Notes under the pieces: model-generated
What the model saw: only the letters and a program-made list of their open reading frames with translations
What the model was told of the DNA's origin: nothing
Databases searched by the model: none
From: Saccharomonospora sp. CUA-673
GTDB lineage: Bacteria > Actinomycetota > Actinomycetes > Mycobacteriales > Pseudonocardiaceae
Length of the DNA: 61,413 bases
NCBI RefSeq assembly: GCF_001942305.1
Contig: NZ_MKKE01000020.1
Location: 1-61,413 of the forward strand
Reading direction: 5' to 3'
Shown: one piece after another, positions 18,979-27,275 of the stretch
Position numbering within the stretch: the stretch's first letter is position 1
Layout: every line of letters begins with the position of its first letter
Program-made: the position numbers and the translations under genes

Positions 18979-19817
18979 GCGCCGGGGCAGTCCTGGTCAT
19001 CGGGGCCACCGGAACCACCGGCAGTCGAACCGTCGGCGCGCTGAACAGGGCCGGAGCGTGCGTGAAGGCCGCCGGCCGCCGGGCGCACCCCGCGGTCGGC
19101 GGCGAGGCGGTTCGATTCGACTGGCACGACCCGGACACGCATGCGGCCGTGTTCGACGAGGTGGATCGGATGTACCTGATCCCACCGATCGGTGACCCGG
19201 ATCCGGCCGCCGTCGTCGTGCCGTTTCTCGAACAGGCGCGTGCCGCCGGCGTGCGCCGGGTGGCATTGCTGAGTTCCTCGGCCATTCCTTCCGGTGGCCC
19301 GGCCGCGGGCGTGATTCATCAGGCGCTTCCCGGCCTGTTCGAGGAGTGGGCGGTGCTGCGACCGTCCTGGTTCATGCAGAACTTCACCGGCGACCACGTC
19401 CACGCCCGCAGCATCCGGGACGAAGGCGTCGTGCGAACCGCCACAGAGGACGGACGAGTGGGCTTCGTCGACGCCGGTGACATCGCAGCCGTCGCCGCCC
19501 GCGTGCTGACCGACGACGATGCTCCGAACGCGGATCTGATCCTCACCGGACCGGAGTCGCTGAGCTACGACGACGTCGCCTCGCTCGTGGGGCACGTGTC
19601 GGGCCGCCCGATCGCTCACCGGCGACTGTCCTACGACCAGCTCCGGAACCGACTGGAGGCCGAGGTTCCGGCGGAATTCGCCGCCATACTCGGCCGGATG
19701 GACCGTGCCATCGCCGGCGGCGCCGAGGATCGGGTGACCGACGCGGTGGAGAAGGTCACCGGCCGCCCGGCGCGCTCGTTGCGGGCGGTGCTCGAAGCGG
19801 AACTGACCACGCGCTGA
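18975..19817 (+). CDS. NmrA-like NAD(P)-binding protein (atypical SDR)
   Basis: 280 residues with the Rossmann motif VIGATGTTGSRTV at the N-terminus and the atypical SDR/NmrA layout: RMYLIPPIGDPD, RRVALLSSSAIP, WAVLRPSWFMQNF and DAGDIAAVAARVL. The classical Tyr-x3-Lys is absent, as in NmrA and quinone oxidoreductase 2-type proteins. It may sense or reduce with NADPH. Coupled to the NTF2-like gene and convergent with the next HTH gene. Confidence 0.85.
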   Translation: MSAGAVLVIGATGTTGSRTVGALNRAGACVKAAGRRAHPAVGGEAVRFDWHDPDTHAAVFDEVDRMYLIPPIGDPDPAAVVVPFLEQARAAGVRRVALLSSSAIPSGGPAAGVIHQALPGLFEEWAVLRPSWFMQNFTGDHVHARSIRDEGVVRTATEDGRVGFVDAGDIAAVAARVLTDDDAPNADLILTGPESLSYDDVASLVGHVSGRPIAHRRLSYDQLRNRLEAEVPAEFAAILGRMDRAIAGGAEDRVTDAVEKVTGRPARSLRAVLEAELTTR

Positions 19818-19833
19818 CGGCCCGAGCGCTCGG

Positions 19834-20679
19834 CTACCGCTCGCGCGGCTCGGCGACCGTCGCCGGGGGCGTCACGTGCAACGACGCCAACAACTGCAGC
19901 TTCTCCGCATTCGCCGAGCCGGGCTCGGCGTGATAGACGATCAGCTGCCGGCCCGGCGATCCCGTGACATCGAACGCGTGGTGGCGCAGTTCGAGATCGC
20001 CGACGCCGCGGTGCCGGAACGCCTTGGATTCCTGCGTCTTGCCGCGCACGTCGTGTCGGGCCCACAGCTCCCGGAACGGTGAGCTCGCGTGCGAGAGCTC
20101 CACGACCAGCCGGCGGACGGCGTCGGCGGAGTCGATGTGCCCCATCGCGAGACGCAGATTGGCCACGCAGGCTTCCGCGGCGCGGTCCCACCGGATGTAG
20201 AACGCGGTGGCGACCGGGGCGAGGAAGGTCATTCGTGCCAGGTTGTCGATGCGGCTGAAGTCCGCGTACAGCGCGCCCGCCAGCGCGTTGTACGCAAGGA
20301 TGTCGAGCCTGCGGTTGATGATCAGAGCGGGGGTGTGCGACCAGGTGTCGAGCAGATCCAGCAGCGACCGGTCGGGTGGATCGGGCAGCGGTGCCAGGGC
20401 GCTCGGAGCGAGCCCGGCGAGGCGGAAGAGGTGTCCGCGTTGGTCGGCGTCCAGGCACAATGCGCTGCCGATCGCGTTGAGCACCGACGGCGACGGGCTG
20501 CGTTCGCGGCCCTGCTCGAGGCGGGCGTAGTAGTCGACGCTGATCCCGGCCAGCGTCGAGACCTCTTCCCTGCGCAGTCCGGGTACCCGCGCGCGGGTGT
20601 CCCTGGTCAGCCCGACATCGTCCGGCCGGACGTGGGCCCGGCGGGCTTTGAGGAACGTGCCGAGAGCGGACGTGTTCAC
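19834..20679 (-). CDS. HTH regulator with MmyB-like ligand domain
   Basis: 281 residues, from GTG 20679. HTH: RREEVSTLAGISVDYYARLE. Ligand domain: RRLDILAYNALAGALYADFS, GVGDLELRHHAFDV and LIVYHAEPGSANAEKLQLLA. It is the second protein of this type within 3 kb, related to 16988-17899. It lies downstream of the amidohydrolase pair on the same strand and may control it. Large minus-strand reading through the upstream genes in this frame is a shadow. Confidence 0.87.
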   Translation of the reverse strand: MNTSALGTFLKARRAHVRPDDVGLTRDTRARVPGLRREEVSTLAGISVDYYARLEQGRERSPSPSVLNAIGSALCLDADQRGHLFRLAGLAPSALAPLPDPPDRSLLDLLDTWSHTPALIINRRLDILAYNALAGALYADFSRIDNLARMTFLAPVATAFYIRWDRAAEACVANLRLAMGHIDSADAVRRLVVELSHASSPFRELWARHDVRGKTQESKAFRHRGVGDLELRHHAFDVTGSPGRQLIVYHAEPGSANAEKLQLLASLHVTPPATVAEPRER

Positions 20680-20723
20680 ATCTCGACCGTAGAAGCCGCC
20701 GATGCCGGGAACCAGGCCCTGAC

Positions 20724-22106
20724 TCACCCCGGCTCCGTCCGGACCCGGTCGGTGATCGCAGCTACCGACTCGTGCACCTCGGCACGCAGCGCGTCGACGT
20801 CCACTCCGACGAGTTCGCCGTCCCACTTGCGGACCTGGCCGGCCACCCACACCGAGGTGACGTTCGAGCGATCGGCCCCGAGCACCAGCGTGCCGACCGC
20901 ATCGTGCAGCGGCATGGTGTTGATCGCCTCGGCATCCACCACGACGAGGTCGGCCTGCTTTCCCGGTGTGATCGAGCCGCTGCGGTCGTCGAGGCGTAGC
21001 GTGCGCGCGCCGGAGAGCGTCGCGAAGTCGAGGACGTCGCGGGTCGTGATGCGAGCGGCCTCCCGCTCCGTGCCGTACACGGCATTGACGGCCCGCATGC
21101 GCTGGAGGGTCAGCAGCGCCCGCATCTGCGTGAACATGTCGGAGGCCAGCGCGACCTCGACGTCGACCGACAGTCCGGGTCTGATCCTGTGGGCGAGCGC
21201 TTCGTCGACCGGCGGGACCGCGTCCTCGAGGCCGATCTGCGCGTCCGCGGTCGGAGCCAGCGCGACGGTGACACCGTGATCGCGCATCGCGGCCCACGCG
21301 TCGGCCGACAGCGCGGTGGAGTGAATCGACTCCAGATGTGGGCCGAGCAAGCCCTGCCGCTGCCATTCCATGACGGCCAGCGATGCCCCCTGCCCGAACA
21401 TCACGTCCAGGCTGACCCCGATGTCCAGCTCGGCGGCGACCGCGGCCAGTTCGGGGCCGTAGGCCACGTGCGGGGCGATGTCCGGGGTGGCCAGGGCGGC
21501 CATCCGCAAGGTGACCAGCCGGTCGTCGTTCGGGACGTAGGTGGAGCGCAGCCGGGCCAGATCGGCGGGCCACTGCCCGTCCCAGCCGCCGAAGTGCGGA
21601 GCCATGGAAGCGTGCACGCCGCGGATGCCGGAGTCGATCAGCGCTGTGATCGCGGCATCGGCGTGAGCGATCGTTCGCGCGTTGTGGGAGAAGTCGAGCA
21701 TCGTGGTGATGCCACCGTCGAGTGCCGTCAGCGCCGCCAGACGGGTACCGACGTAGACGTCGTGCGGGGTGTAGGCCGGCGCCACCTGCATGAGGGTGGA
21801 TCGCAGGTATCCGGCGAGGTCGTCGACGTCGGGGATCGTTCGGCGCAGCTGCGCCTGCCAGGCGTGCCGGTGCGTGTCCACCATGCCGGGGGCCACGATG
21901 CTGCCGCTCGCGTCGACCACGATGGCGTCCGGCGCCGACAGCCCGCGCCCGACCTCCGCGATCCGCGCGCCGCGGAGCAGGACGTCGCCGCCGTCGACGA
22001 TGCCCAGTTCGGCATCCATGGTCACGACGGTCCCGCCGCGGATCAGGACGGTCCGGTCGGAGTCGCAGGCGGCGGTCAGCGCGTCCAGGGTCGTGCGGGC
22101 GGTCAT
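20724..22106 (-). CDS. amidohydrolase (metal-dependent hydrolase)
   Basis: 460 residues. The N-terminal barrel-flanking strand is VLIRGGTVVTMDAELGIVDG; the first metal motif lies in APGMVDTHRHAWQ; further metal/acid positions fall in HSTALSADAWAAMRDHG and SVDVEVALASDMFTQM; the C-terminal strand is GSITPGKQADLVVVDAE. This matches the TrzN/AtzA/guanine-deaminase group (hydrolases and deaminases of ring compounds). The substrate is unknown. The start overlaps the stop of the upstream Atu4866-like gene by four bases. Confidence 0.85.
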   Translation of the reverse strand: MTARTTLDALTAACDSDRTVLIRGGTVVTMDAELGIVDGGDVLLRGARIAEVGRGLSAPDAIVVDASGSIVAPGMVDTHRHAWQAQLRRTIPDVDDLAGYLRSTLMQVAPAYTPHDVYVGTRLAALTALDGGITTMLDFSHNARTIAHADAAITALIDSGIRGVHASMAPHFGGWDGQWPADLARLRSTYVPNDDRLVTLRMAALATPDIAPHVAYGPELAAVAAELDIGVSLDVMFGQGASLAVMEWQRQGLLGPHLESIHSTALSADAWAAMRDHGVTVALAPTADAQIGLEDAVPPVDEALAHRIRPGLSVDVEVALASDMFTQMRALLTLQRMRAVNAVYGTEREAARITTRDVLDFATLSGARTLRLDDRSGSITPGKQADLVVVDAEAINTMPLHDAVGTLVLGADRSNVTSVWVAGQVRKWDGELVGVDVDALRAEVHESVAAITDRVRTEPG

Positions 22107-22843
22107 CGGCTCGCTCCCCGGTGCATCGTGTACCCGGCGTGGTGCAGGGTGTCGCCGTCGAAGTGTCCGAAGGCCCAGAAGCCCAGGTCGTCGAGGTAGT
22201 CGATGCGATCACCGTCCACCCAGTAGCGCCCCTGGAACGCGTGCGGCCGTCCGCCGCGCGTCTCGTCGTAGCGCCCGTCGGCGCGGAGTTCCTGATGCAG
22301 GAAGTCCTCGGTGTCCACCCAGACCCCCACCCGATGCGGGTCCACCGCGAGCTGCTCCGGTCGGAGCGGTGTCGTCGGCACACCGCCGACGTGGTCGCCG
22401 GCCCAGTACGTGGGCCTGCCGTTCTCGAACACGGCGAGCAGGAGATCGTCTCGGACGAAGGCCGCGTGGACGGCAGCGGCCAGGTCGGGTGCGTGTCGGG
22501 AGGGCACCACGGCGATGTCGGCGTCGCAGCCGGGCGTGAGCGTTCCGCTGCCGGTGCCGCGCGGAGCGGTGCCGACAGCGGCATTCACGTCGAGTCGCGC
22601 CGGCAGAACCGCGGTGTCGCTCGCGTCGACGACCACCGCGCCGTCGTCCTCGGCCGCGGTGACGAGGCCGGGACCGACGCCGACGATCCGACCCCCGCCG
22701 ACCAGGACGTCGGCGCCGTGCATGGTGCCGATCAGCGGATCGAAGGTGTGCACGGTCGCGTTGGTCAACAGCAACGGCCGATCGGTTCGGGCGACCACAG
22801 CGGTCAGCCCGTCAGCGGTGAAAGCGGGACAGGTGTTCGGCAT
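22103..22843 (-). CDS. Atu4866-domain protein with an amidohydrolase-like shell lacking the barrel
   Basis: 246 residues. Residues 20-75 resemble the small beta-domain of an amidohydrolase (LLLTNATVHTFDPLIG, GADVLVGGGRIVGVG, VLPARLDVNA). The chain then jumps directly to the C-terminal amidohydrolase strand GTLTPGCDADIAVV, with no catalytic TIM barrel. From about residue 165 an Atu4866-type domain follows (GVWVDTEDFLHQELRADGRYD, QGRYWVDGDRIDYLDDLGFW, HHAGYTMHRG; each a separate motif). Translationally coupled to the complete amidohydrolase downstream. It is probably not itself a hydrolase. Confidence 0.7.
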   Translation of the reverse strand: MPNTCPAFTADGLTAVVARTDRPLLLTNATVHTFDPLIGTMHGADVLVGGGRIVGVGPGLVTAAEDDGAVVVDASDTAVLPARLDVNAAVGTAPRGTGSGTLTPGCDADIAVVPSRHAPDLAAAVHAAFVRDDLLLAVFENGRPTYWAGDHVGGVPTTPLRPEQLAVDPHRVGVWVDTEDFLHQELRADGRYDETRGGRPHAFQGRYWVDGDRIDYLDDLGFWAFGHFDGDTLHHAGYTMHRGASR

Positions 22844-22936
22844 GTCCCCATGCTCTTGCGGACCCGACGCGGCGAGGAAGGACGCACCACACCCTGTGAG
22901 TGGCACACCCCCTCTGGTCCACCAGCTACCCACACA

Positions 22937-23224
22937 TCAACACCAAGAGCCAAGAACGGGGCGGTGTGATCCTTGACGCCGCTTCCGGGGCTTCCTGGTC
23001 CGCTGTTCCGGGCAACGCGGCCTATGTCGTGTCCGAGGGCGTTGGGACCGCTCGGTCATCTCCGCTTCCAGAGCGGTCTCGAGCACCTGCTTGGTCAGCC
23101 CGGTCAGCGCCCCGTCCGGGCAAACCAGCTCCACCCCGTCGTCACGGGCAGAATTCACGAGTTGCTGCGCAAGCTGCTGTTGATCGAGCCGAGCTCGGCG
23201 TGTCGGACCAAATACACCGCTCAC
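22937..23224 (-). pseudogene. IS256-family transposase N-terminal fragment
   Basis: The minus strand encodes LAQQLVNSARDDGVELVCPD and LTGLTKQVLETALEAEMTE, the conserved N-terminus of IS256-type transposases. The frame then degenerates and no DDE catalytic region follows, so it is a dead remnant. Apart from this scrap I see nothing in 22844-23255. Confidence 0.75.
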
Positions 23225-23255
23225 CGTGCAGTCCCGGATCCGGCGATCGCCAACC

Positions 23256-23783
23256 TCATCGCTGCTGCCGGGCGCGTTCGGCGTGGGCTCGCGCCTTCAT
23301 CCGGTTCCCGCAGGCTGACATGGAGCACCACTTCGCGGTGCCTGGCCGGCTGCGGTCGATGAGAAAGAGATTGCATTCGGTGTTGGCGCAAGCACGTAGG
23401 CGGCCCGGAAGTTCGTGGAGCGTCTGTGACCAGGCGAGCGCCGTCCGGGCTGCGAGTCGCTGGGCTGTCGGCGCGTCGAGGTGCCATTGAATGCCCTCGG
23501 GGGTGACGTCTGGCAGCAGGGCCGTTCTGTCGATCGTCGCAGCGAGGCGTTGAGCGGCGTCGGCTTCCCGGCGGATGATGCCCTGTATCGCGTCTCGCGT
23601 TTCCCTCAGGTGTCGAAGCTCGGTGCTGGTGCCAGTGCCCCCGAACCGTCCGACCAGCTCGGATCCTGCCGTGCCCTCCAGCAGATCGGTGCGGCGGCCG
23701 TTGATCACGGGGGTGCTGTTCAGCACGGTCATCAGCAGCTCCTCGTCCTCGATCACCGGATTCCTCCTCGTGCTCGGTCCCAT
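23256..23783 (-). CDS. CGNR zinc-finger regulator
   Basis: 175 residues. The N-terminal region is the ABATE-like domain usual for this family (VLNSTPVINGRRTDLLEG). The C-terminal zinc finger has ACANTECNLFLID followed by KWCSMSACGNRMKARAH, including the CGNR signature. Such proteins act as one-component regulators of detoxification or oxidoreductase genes. It is divergent from the hydrolase at 23859, with an AT-rich palindromic region between. The real start may be the internal Met at residue 18 (MTVLNS). Confidence 0.85.
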   Translation of the reverse strand: MGPSTRRNPVIEDEELLMTVLNSTPVINGRRTDLLEGTAGSELVGRFGGTGTSTELRHLRETRDAIQGIIRREADAAQRLAATIDRTALLPDVTPEGIQWHLDAPTAQRLAARTALAWSQTLHELPGRLRACANTECNLFLIDRSRPGTAKWCSMSACGNRMKARAHAERARQQR

Positions 23784-23827
23784 CGCATGATGCCTTGTCC
23801 CGCATGAACGACCATGCTAGCTTCGGG

Positions 23828-23855
23828 TAACCAGTTAAAATAGTTTAAGAGGTTA
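23828..23855. promoter_or_regulatory. AT-rich palindromic region, putative operator
   Basis: TAACC (23828) and GGTTA (23851) flank a nested palindrome TTAAA-n4-TTTAA (23835-23848). It ends four bases before ATG 23859 and covers its ribosome site, between the divergent CGNR regulator and hydrolase genes. It stands out strongly in this GC-rich context. Confidence 0.55.
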
Positions 23856-23858
23856 TTC

Positions 23859-24719
23859 ATGGTTGCCGTCCACCACCGCACCGTCGCTGTCCACGGACTG
23901 GAGGTGTTCTACCGTGAAGCGGGAGCCCGGGAGGCTCCGGTGATCCTCTTGCTCCATGGGTACCCCACCAGTTCCCATATGTTTCGCCACCTGATCCCGG
24001 CGTTGGCCGATCAGTACCGTGTGATCGCGCCCGACCACATCGGGTTCGGCCGCTCCTCGCTTCCCTCCGCAGAGGAGTTCCCCTACACCTTCGATGCCCT
24101 CGCGGACGTCACATCGGCATTCCTGCGCACCGTAGGGGTCATGAAGTACACCGTGTACGTTCAGGACTACGGGGCCCCGATCGCCTGGCGCCTGGCTCTG
24201 GCGGAGCCGGACGCTGTTGAGGGTGTGATCTCCCAGAACGGCAACGCCTACGAGGATGGGTTCGTCCCTGAGTTTTGGGAGCCCATCTGGGCCTATGGCA
24301 GCAGCCCGACGGTGGCCAACGAGGTGGCCTTGCGGCCGGCCTTGGAGCGGGAGGCCGTGAAATGGCAATACACCCATGGGGTCCCTGACCCCACCACGAT
24401 TGCTCCCGAGGCATGGGAGCATGACATCGCGCTGCTGGCCCGCCCGGGTGTCGATCGTGCACAGCTGGCGCTGTTCGCCGACTACGGCAGCAACCGCACC
24501 CTGTACCCGCAGGTCCATGAGTGGCTGAGGGTTTCCGGCGTCCCTGTACTGGCCGTCTGGGGGAAGAACGATCAGATCTTCGGCCCGGCCGGTGCTGCAG
24601 CGTTCGCGCGCGATGCCGAGGGTGCGCAGGTCGAGCTGCTCGACGGTGGCCACTTCCTCCTCGAGTCGCACCTGGACGAGGTCACACAGATCATCCGGGA
24701 CTGGCGTGCCAGCATATGA
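23859..24719 (+). CDS. alpha/beta hydrolase (epoxide hydrolase/haloalkane dehalogenase type)
   Basis: 286 residues. HGYPTSSHMFRHLIPAL is the oxyanion-hole region, APDHIGFGRSS follows, and the nucleophile elbow is VQDYGAPIAW with Asp, which is characteristic of epoxide hydrolases and haloalkane dehalogenases rather than esterases. The late catalytic His lies in LLDGGHFLLESHLDEV. The substrate is unknown. It is paired divergently with a CGNR regulator. A decayed relative of its C-terminus is seen at 36902. Confidence 0.87.
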   Translation: MVAVHHRTVAVHGLEVFYREAGAREAPVILLLHGYPTSSHMFRHLIPALADQYRVIAPDHIGFGRSSLPSAEEFPYTFDALADVTSAFLRTVGVMKYTVYVQDYGAPIAWRLALAEPDAVEGVISQNGNAYEDGFVPEFWEPIWAYGSSPTVANEVALRPALEREAVKWQYTHGVPDPTTIAPEAWEHDIALLARPGVDRAQLALFADYGSNRTLYPQVHEWLRVSGVPVLAVWGKNDQIFGPAGAAAFARDAEGAQVELLDGGHFLLESHLDEVTQIIRDWRASI

Positions 24720-24908
24720 GCTCCACGGCAGATGGCCGTGAGCACGGGAAAAGGCATCCTGCCATGCGGGAGTGGATCGGCGGCACGCGACGTGCGTGAT
24801 GCACGGTTCGGGTGATGAGTCCCGAGTAGGGTGGGTGCCTGTCACCGACGATACAGCGCCGGTGCGGATCTGGTTGTGGAACAGATGTCGGGGCCATAGT
24901 TTGCCGGT

Positions 24909-25853
24909 GTGGATGTCAACACGCGTCGGTTGTCGCACTTCGCGACTCTCGCCGATGAGCTTAATTTCACGCGCGCGGCAGCGATCCTGCATATTTCGCA
25001 GCAGGGGCTCAGTCGCAGTATCGCCGAATTGGAGGCGCAGGTCGGGGTCCCGCTTCTGGTGCGCACCACCCGCTCGGTGGCCCTGACCGAGGCAGGAGAG
25101 CACTTTCTCACCGGTGTTCGCGTGGCACTGAGCGCTCTGCACGAGGGGACGTCGGCCGCTCGTGCCACGTGTGACGGGTTCCGGCAACCGCTCCGCATCG
25201 GATTCAGTGTGTCCTCGCTGCTTGAGCTGAACGCGCCGATTCTCCGGTCCTTTCGCACGCGTTACCCCCGTGTCTCCGTCGAATTGGAATCGTTCCAGTG
25301 GGACGACCCGTCCTGTGGCCTGAGCTCGAACACCACCGACGTCGCGTTCGTGCGGACGCCCATCGAATGCCCCGACGTCCACGTGGAGCGGATGTTCGTC
25401 GAACCCCGCGCCGTCGGCGTCGACCGGAGCCACCCCCTGGCAGCCGCCGGTTCCGTGACCCTGGCCGATCTTGCCGGCGAGCGGATTCTCGCGCCGCGCA
25501 CCGACGACGCGGCATGGTCGAGGTTCTGGACACTGCGCGACACCGGGCTGGACGAACGGTCGTTGCCGCGTATCGGGCCCGCCGTCGGTTCGATGGAGGC
25601 CGAGCTGGAGAAAGTCACGTCCGGAGAAGCGATCACGGTCACCGCGGTCAGCATGTCCCGGTTCGCTCCTCGTCCGTCGGTCGTGTATCTGCCGATCACC
25701 GACGTCGCCGGCTCCGAGCTGGTCCTGGCGTGGCGGGGGCCGGCGACGCCTCTGATCGAAGCGTTCCGGGCCACGGCGGTCGAGGTCCAGGAACGGGAGA
25801 CGCACCTCGTCTCGCGGATCGAGGCCGCGACCGGAGATCCCGAGGAGTTCTGA
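24909..25853 (+). CDS. LysR-family regulator
   Basis: 314 residues, start GTG or ATG near 24909. The winged HTH is at residues 1-60 (LSHFATLADELNFTRAAAIL, SQQGLSRSIAELEAQVG), followed by a two-lobed effector domain (RQPLRIGFSVSSLLELNAP and onward). It lies 176 bases upstream of the AcoX-like/GcvP-like operon on the same strand and is the best candidate regulator of that operon. Confidence 0.88.
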   Translation: MDVNTRRLSHFATLADELNFTRAAAILHISQQGLSRSIAELEAQVGVPLLVRTTRSVALTEAGEHFLTGVRVALSALHEGTSAARATCDGFRQPLRIGFSVSSLLELNAPILRSFRTRYPRVSVELESFQWDDPSCGLSSNTTDVAFVRTPIECPDVHVERMFVEPRAVGVDRSHPLAAAGSVTLADLAGERILAPRTDDAAWSRFWTLRDTGLDERSLPRIGPAVGSMEAELEKVTSGEAITVTAVSMSRFAPRPSVVYLPITDVAGSELVLAWRGPATPLIEAFRATAVEVQERETHLVSRIEAATGDPEEF

Positions 25854-26029
25854 GCGCGCCCGCCGACGCCTGACGCGGCGCAGGCCTCCGCGTTCACATG
25901 AGCCGATTGACAACTCACAGGCGTGAATGTCGGCCCAGGTTTTGTTTCACGGCACCGTATTCGGGGTGATTGGCTCACAAGCGACGATCCGGGAACCCTC
26001 CCGCCCTACACGAGTAGGAGCTCGCGCGC

Positions 26030-27202
26030 ATGCCGACTCGCCCGCCACACGGCACCACGGCCCGTCAGGTCGGTAGGTGTCGGAAGGGAAGGACGTTCGG
26101 CCTGATCGTCAATCCGCTCGCCGGCATGGGCGGCAGCGTGGGCCTCAAGGGCACCGACGGACCGGACGTCGTCGCGGAGGCGAAGCGTCGGGGTGCACGC
26201 CCGTTGTCCGGTGGGCGCGCTGTTCGTGCGCTCACCCGGCTCGCGGCATCGAGCACGCGCTTTGACGTCGTCACCGGCGCCGGTGCGCTGGGTGAGCGGA
26301 GTGCGCTGGCCGCCGGTCTTGACCCGGTCGTCGTGCTTCGGGTGGAGCGAGGCGCCCGCGGGGCGGCCGATACACGGGCGGCAGCGGAGGCGATGGCCTC
26401 GGCGGTCGATCTCCTCCTGTTCGCGGGCGGGGATGGAACCGCGCGGGACATCGTCGACGTGGTCGGTGACCGCGTTCCGGTGCTCGGCATCCCGGCGGGA
26501 GTGAAGATGCACTCGGCGGTGTTCGGTGCGACTCCCGAGGCCGCGGGCGAACTTGCCGCCCTGTTCCTCGAGGGCAGTTCCGCGGTCCGGTCACGGGAGG
26601 CCGAGGTCATGGATCTCGACGAGGCGGCCGTGCGTGACGACCGGCTCTCGGCGCACCTGTACGGCTTCGCCCGCAGTCCCTACGCGCGGCGTCTCGCGCA
26701 GAACGCCAAGGCGGGAACCCGGGTGGGCGGCGATGCGGCGCTGGAGGCGGCCTGTCGATCGGTCGCCGCACGGATGCGGGAAGGAGTCCTTTACATCCTG
26801 GGCCCGGGAACCACGATGCGGAAGGTCACGGACGCGCTCGGTGTGCCGTCGACATTGCTCGGCGTCGACGCCGTGCTGGACGGCGTTCTCGTCGGAGCCG
26901 ACCTCGACGAACGGGGTTTGCTCGGGCTCATGGAGGGGCGAGAGACCCGCATTGTGGTCGGGGTGCTGGGTGGCCAGGGCTACCTGTTCGGGCGTGGTAA
27001 TCAGCAGATCAGCGCGGAGGTGATCAGGAGGGTCGGCCGCGAGGGCATCGTCGTGGTCGCTCCGACGCACAAGCTCCTCGCCCTCGAGCCGGCGAAGCTG
27101 CGTGTCGACACCGGTGACGCCGAGGTCGACGCGATGCTCGCCGGCCATCTACGAGTGCACACCGCACCGGACCGAGCCGTCCTCGTCGAAGTGCTGTCCT
27201 GA
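26030..27202 (+). CDS. ATP-NAD kinase family protein, AcoX-like
   Basis: 390 residues of the NAD-kinase/AcoX group. FGLIVNPLAGMGGSVGLKGT at residues 24-43 is the N-terminal phosphate loop, and LLLFAGGDGTARDIVDVVGD is the GGDGT nucleotide motif. GIPAGVKMHSAVFG and YILGPGTTMRKVTDALG are typical of AcoX. AcoX occurs with acetoin dehydrogenase operons but its reaction is unproven. Here no acetoin genes are near; instead it heads an operon with two GcvP-like subunits 74 bases downstream. It could phosphorylate a substrate or cofactor for them. Confidence 0.8.
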   Translation: MPTRPPHGTTARQVGRCRKGRTFGLIVNPLAGMGGSVGLKGTDGPDVVAEAKRRGARPLSGGRAVRALTRLAASSTRFDVVTGAGALGERSALAAGLDPVVVLRVERGARGAADTRAAAEAMASAVDLLLFAGGDGTARDIVDVVGDRVPVLGIPAGVKMHSAVFGATPEAAGELAALFLEGSSAVRSREAEVMDLDEAAVRDDRLSAHLYGFARSPYARRLAQNAKAGTRVGGDAALEAACRSVAARMREGVLYILGPGTTMRKVTDALGVPSTLLGVDAVLDGVLVGADLDERGLLGLMEGRETRIVVGVLGGQGYLFGRGNQQISAEVIRRVGREGIVVVAPTHKLLALEPAKLRVDTGDAEVDAMLAGHLRVHTAPDRAVLVEVLS

Positions 27203-27275
27203 CCGACCGTTCCGGCGCCGGACGTCACCGGAACGGCCCGCTTTCCCACAACAACCGATACCAGGGAGAAATCTG

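Noticed and set aside
20680..22584. A 900-residue open frame on the minus strand ending in the MmyB-type regulator
   Set aside because: The upstream portion is an Arg/Ala-rich out-of-frame reading of the amidohydrolase and Atu4866-like genes; the regulator's own GTG start explains its protein.
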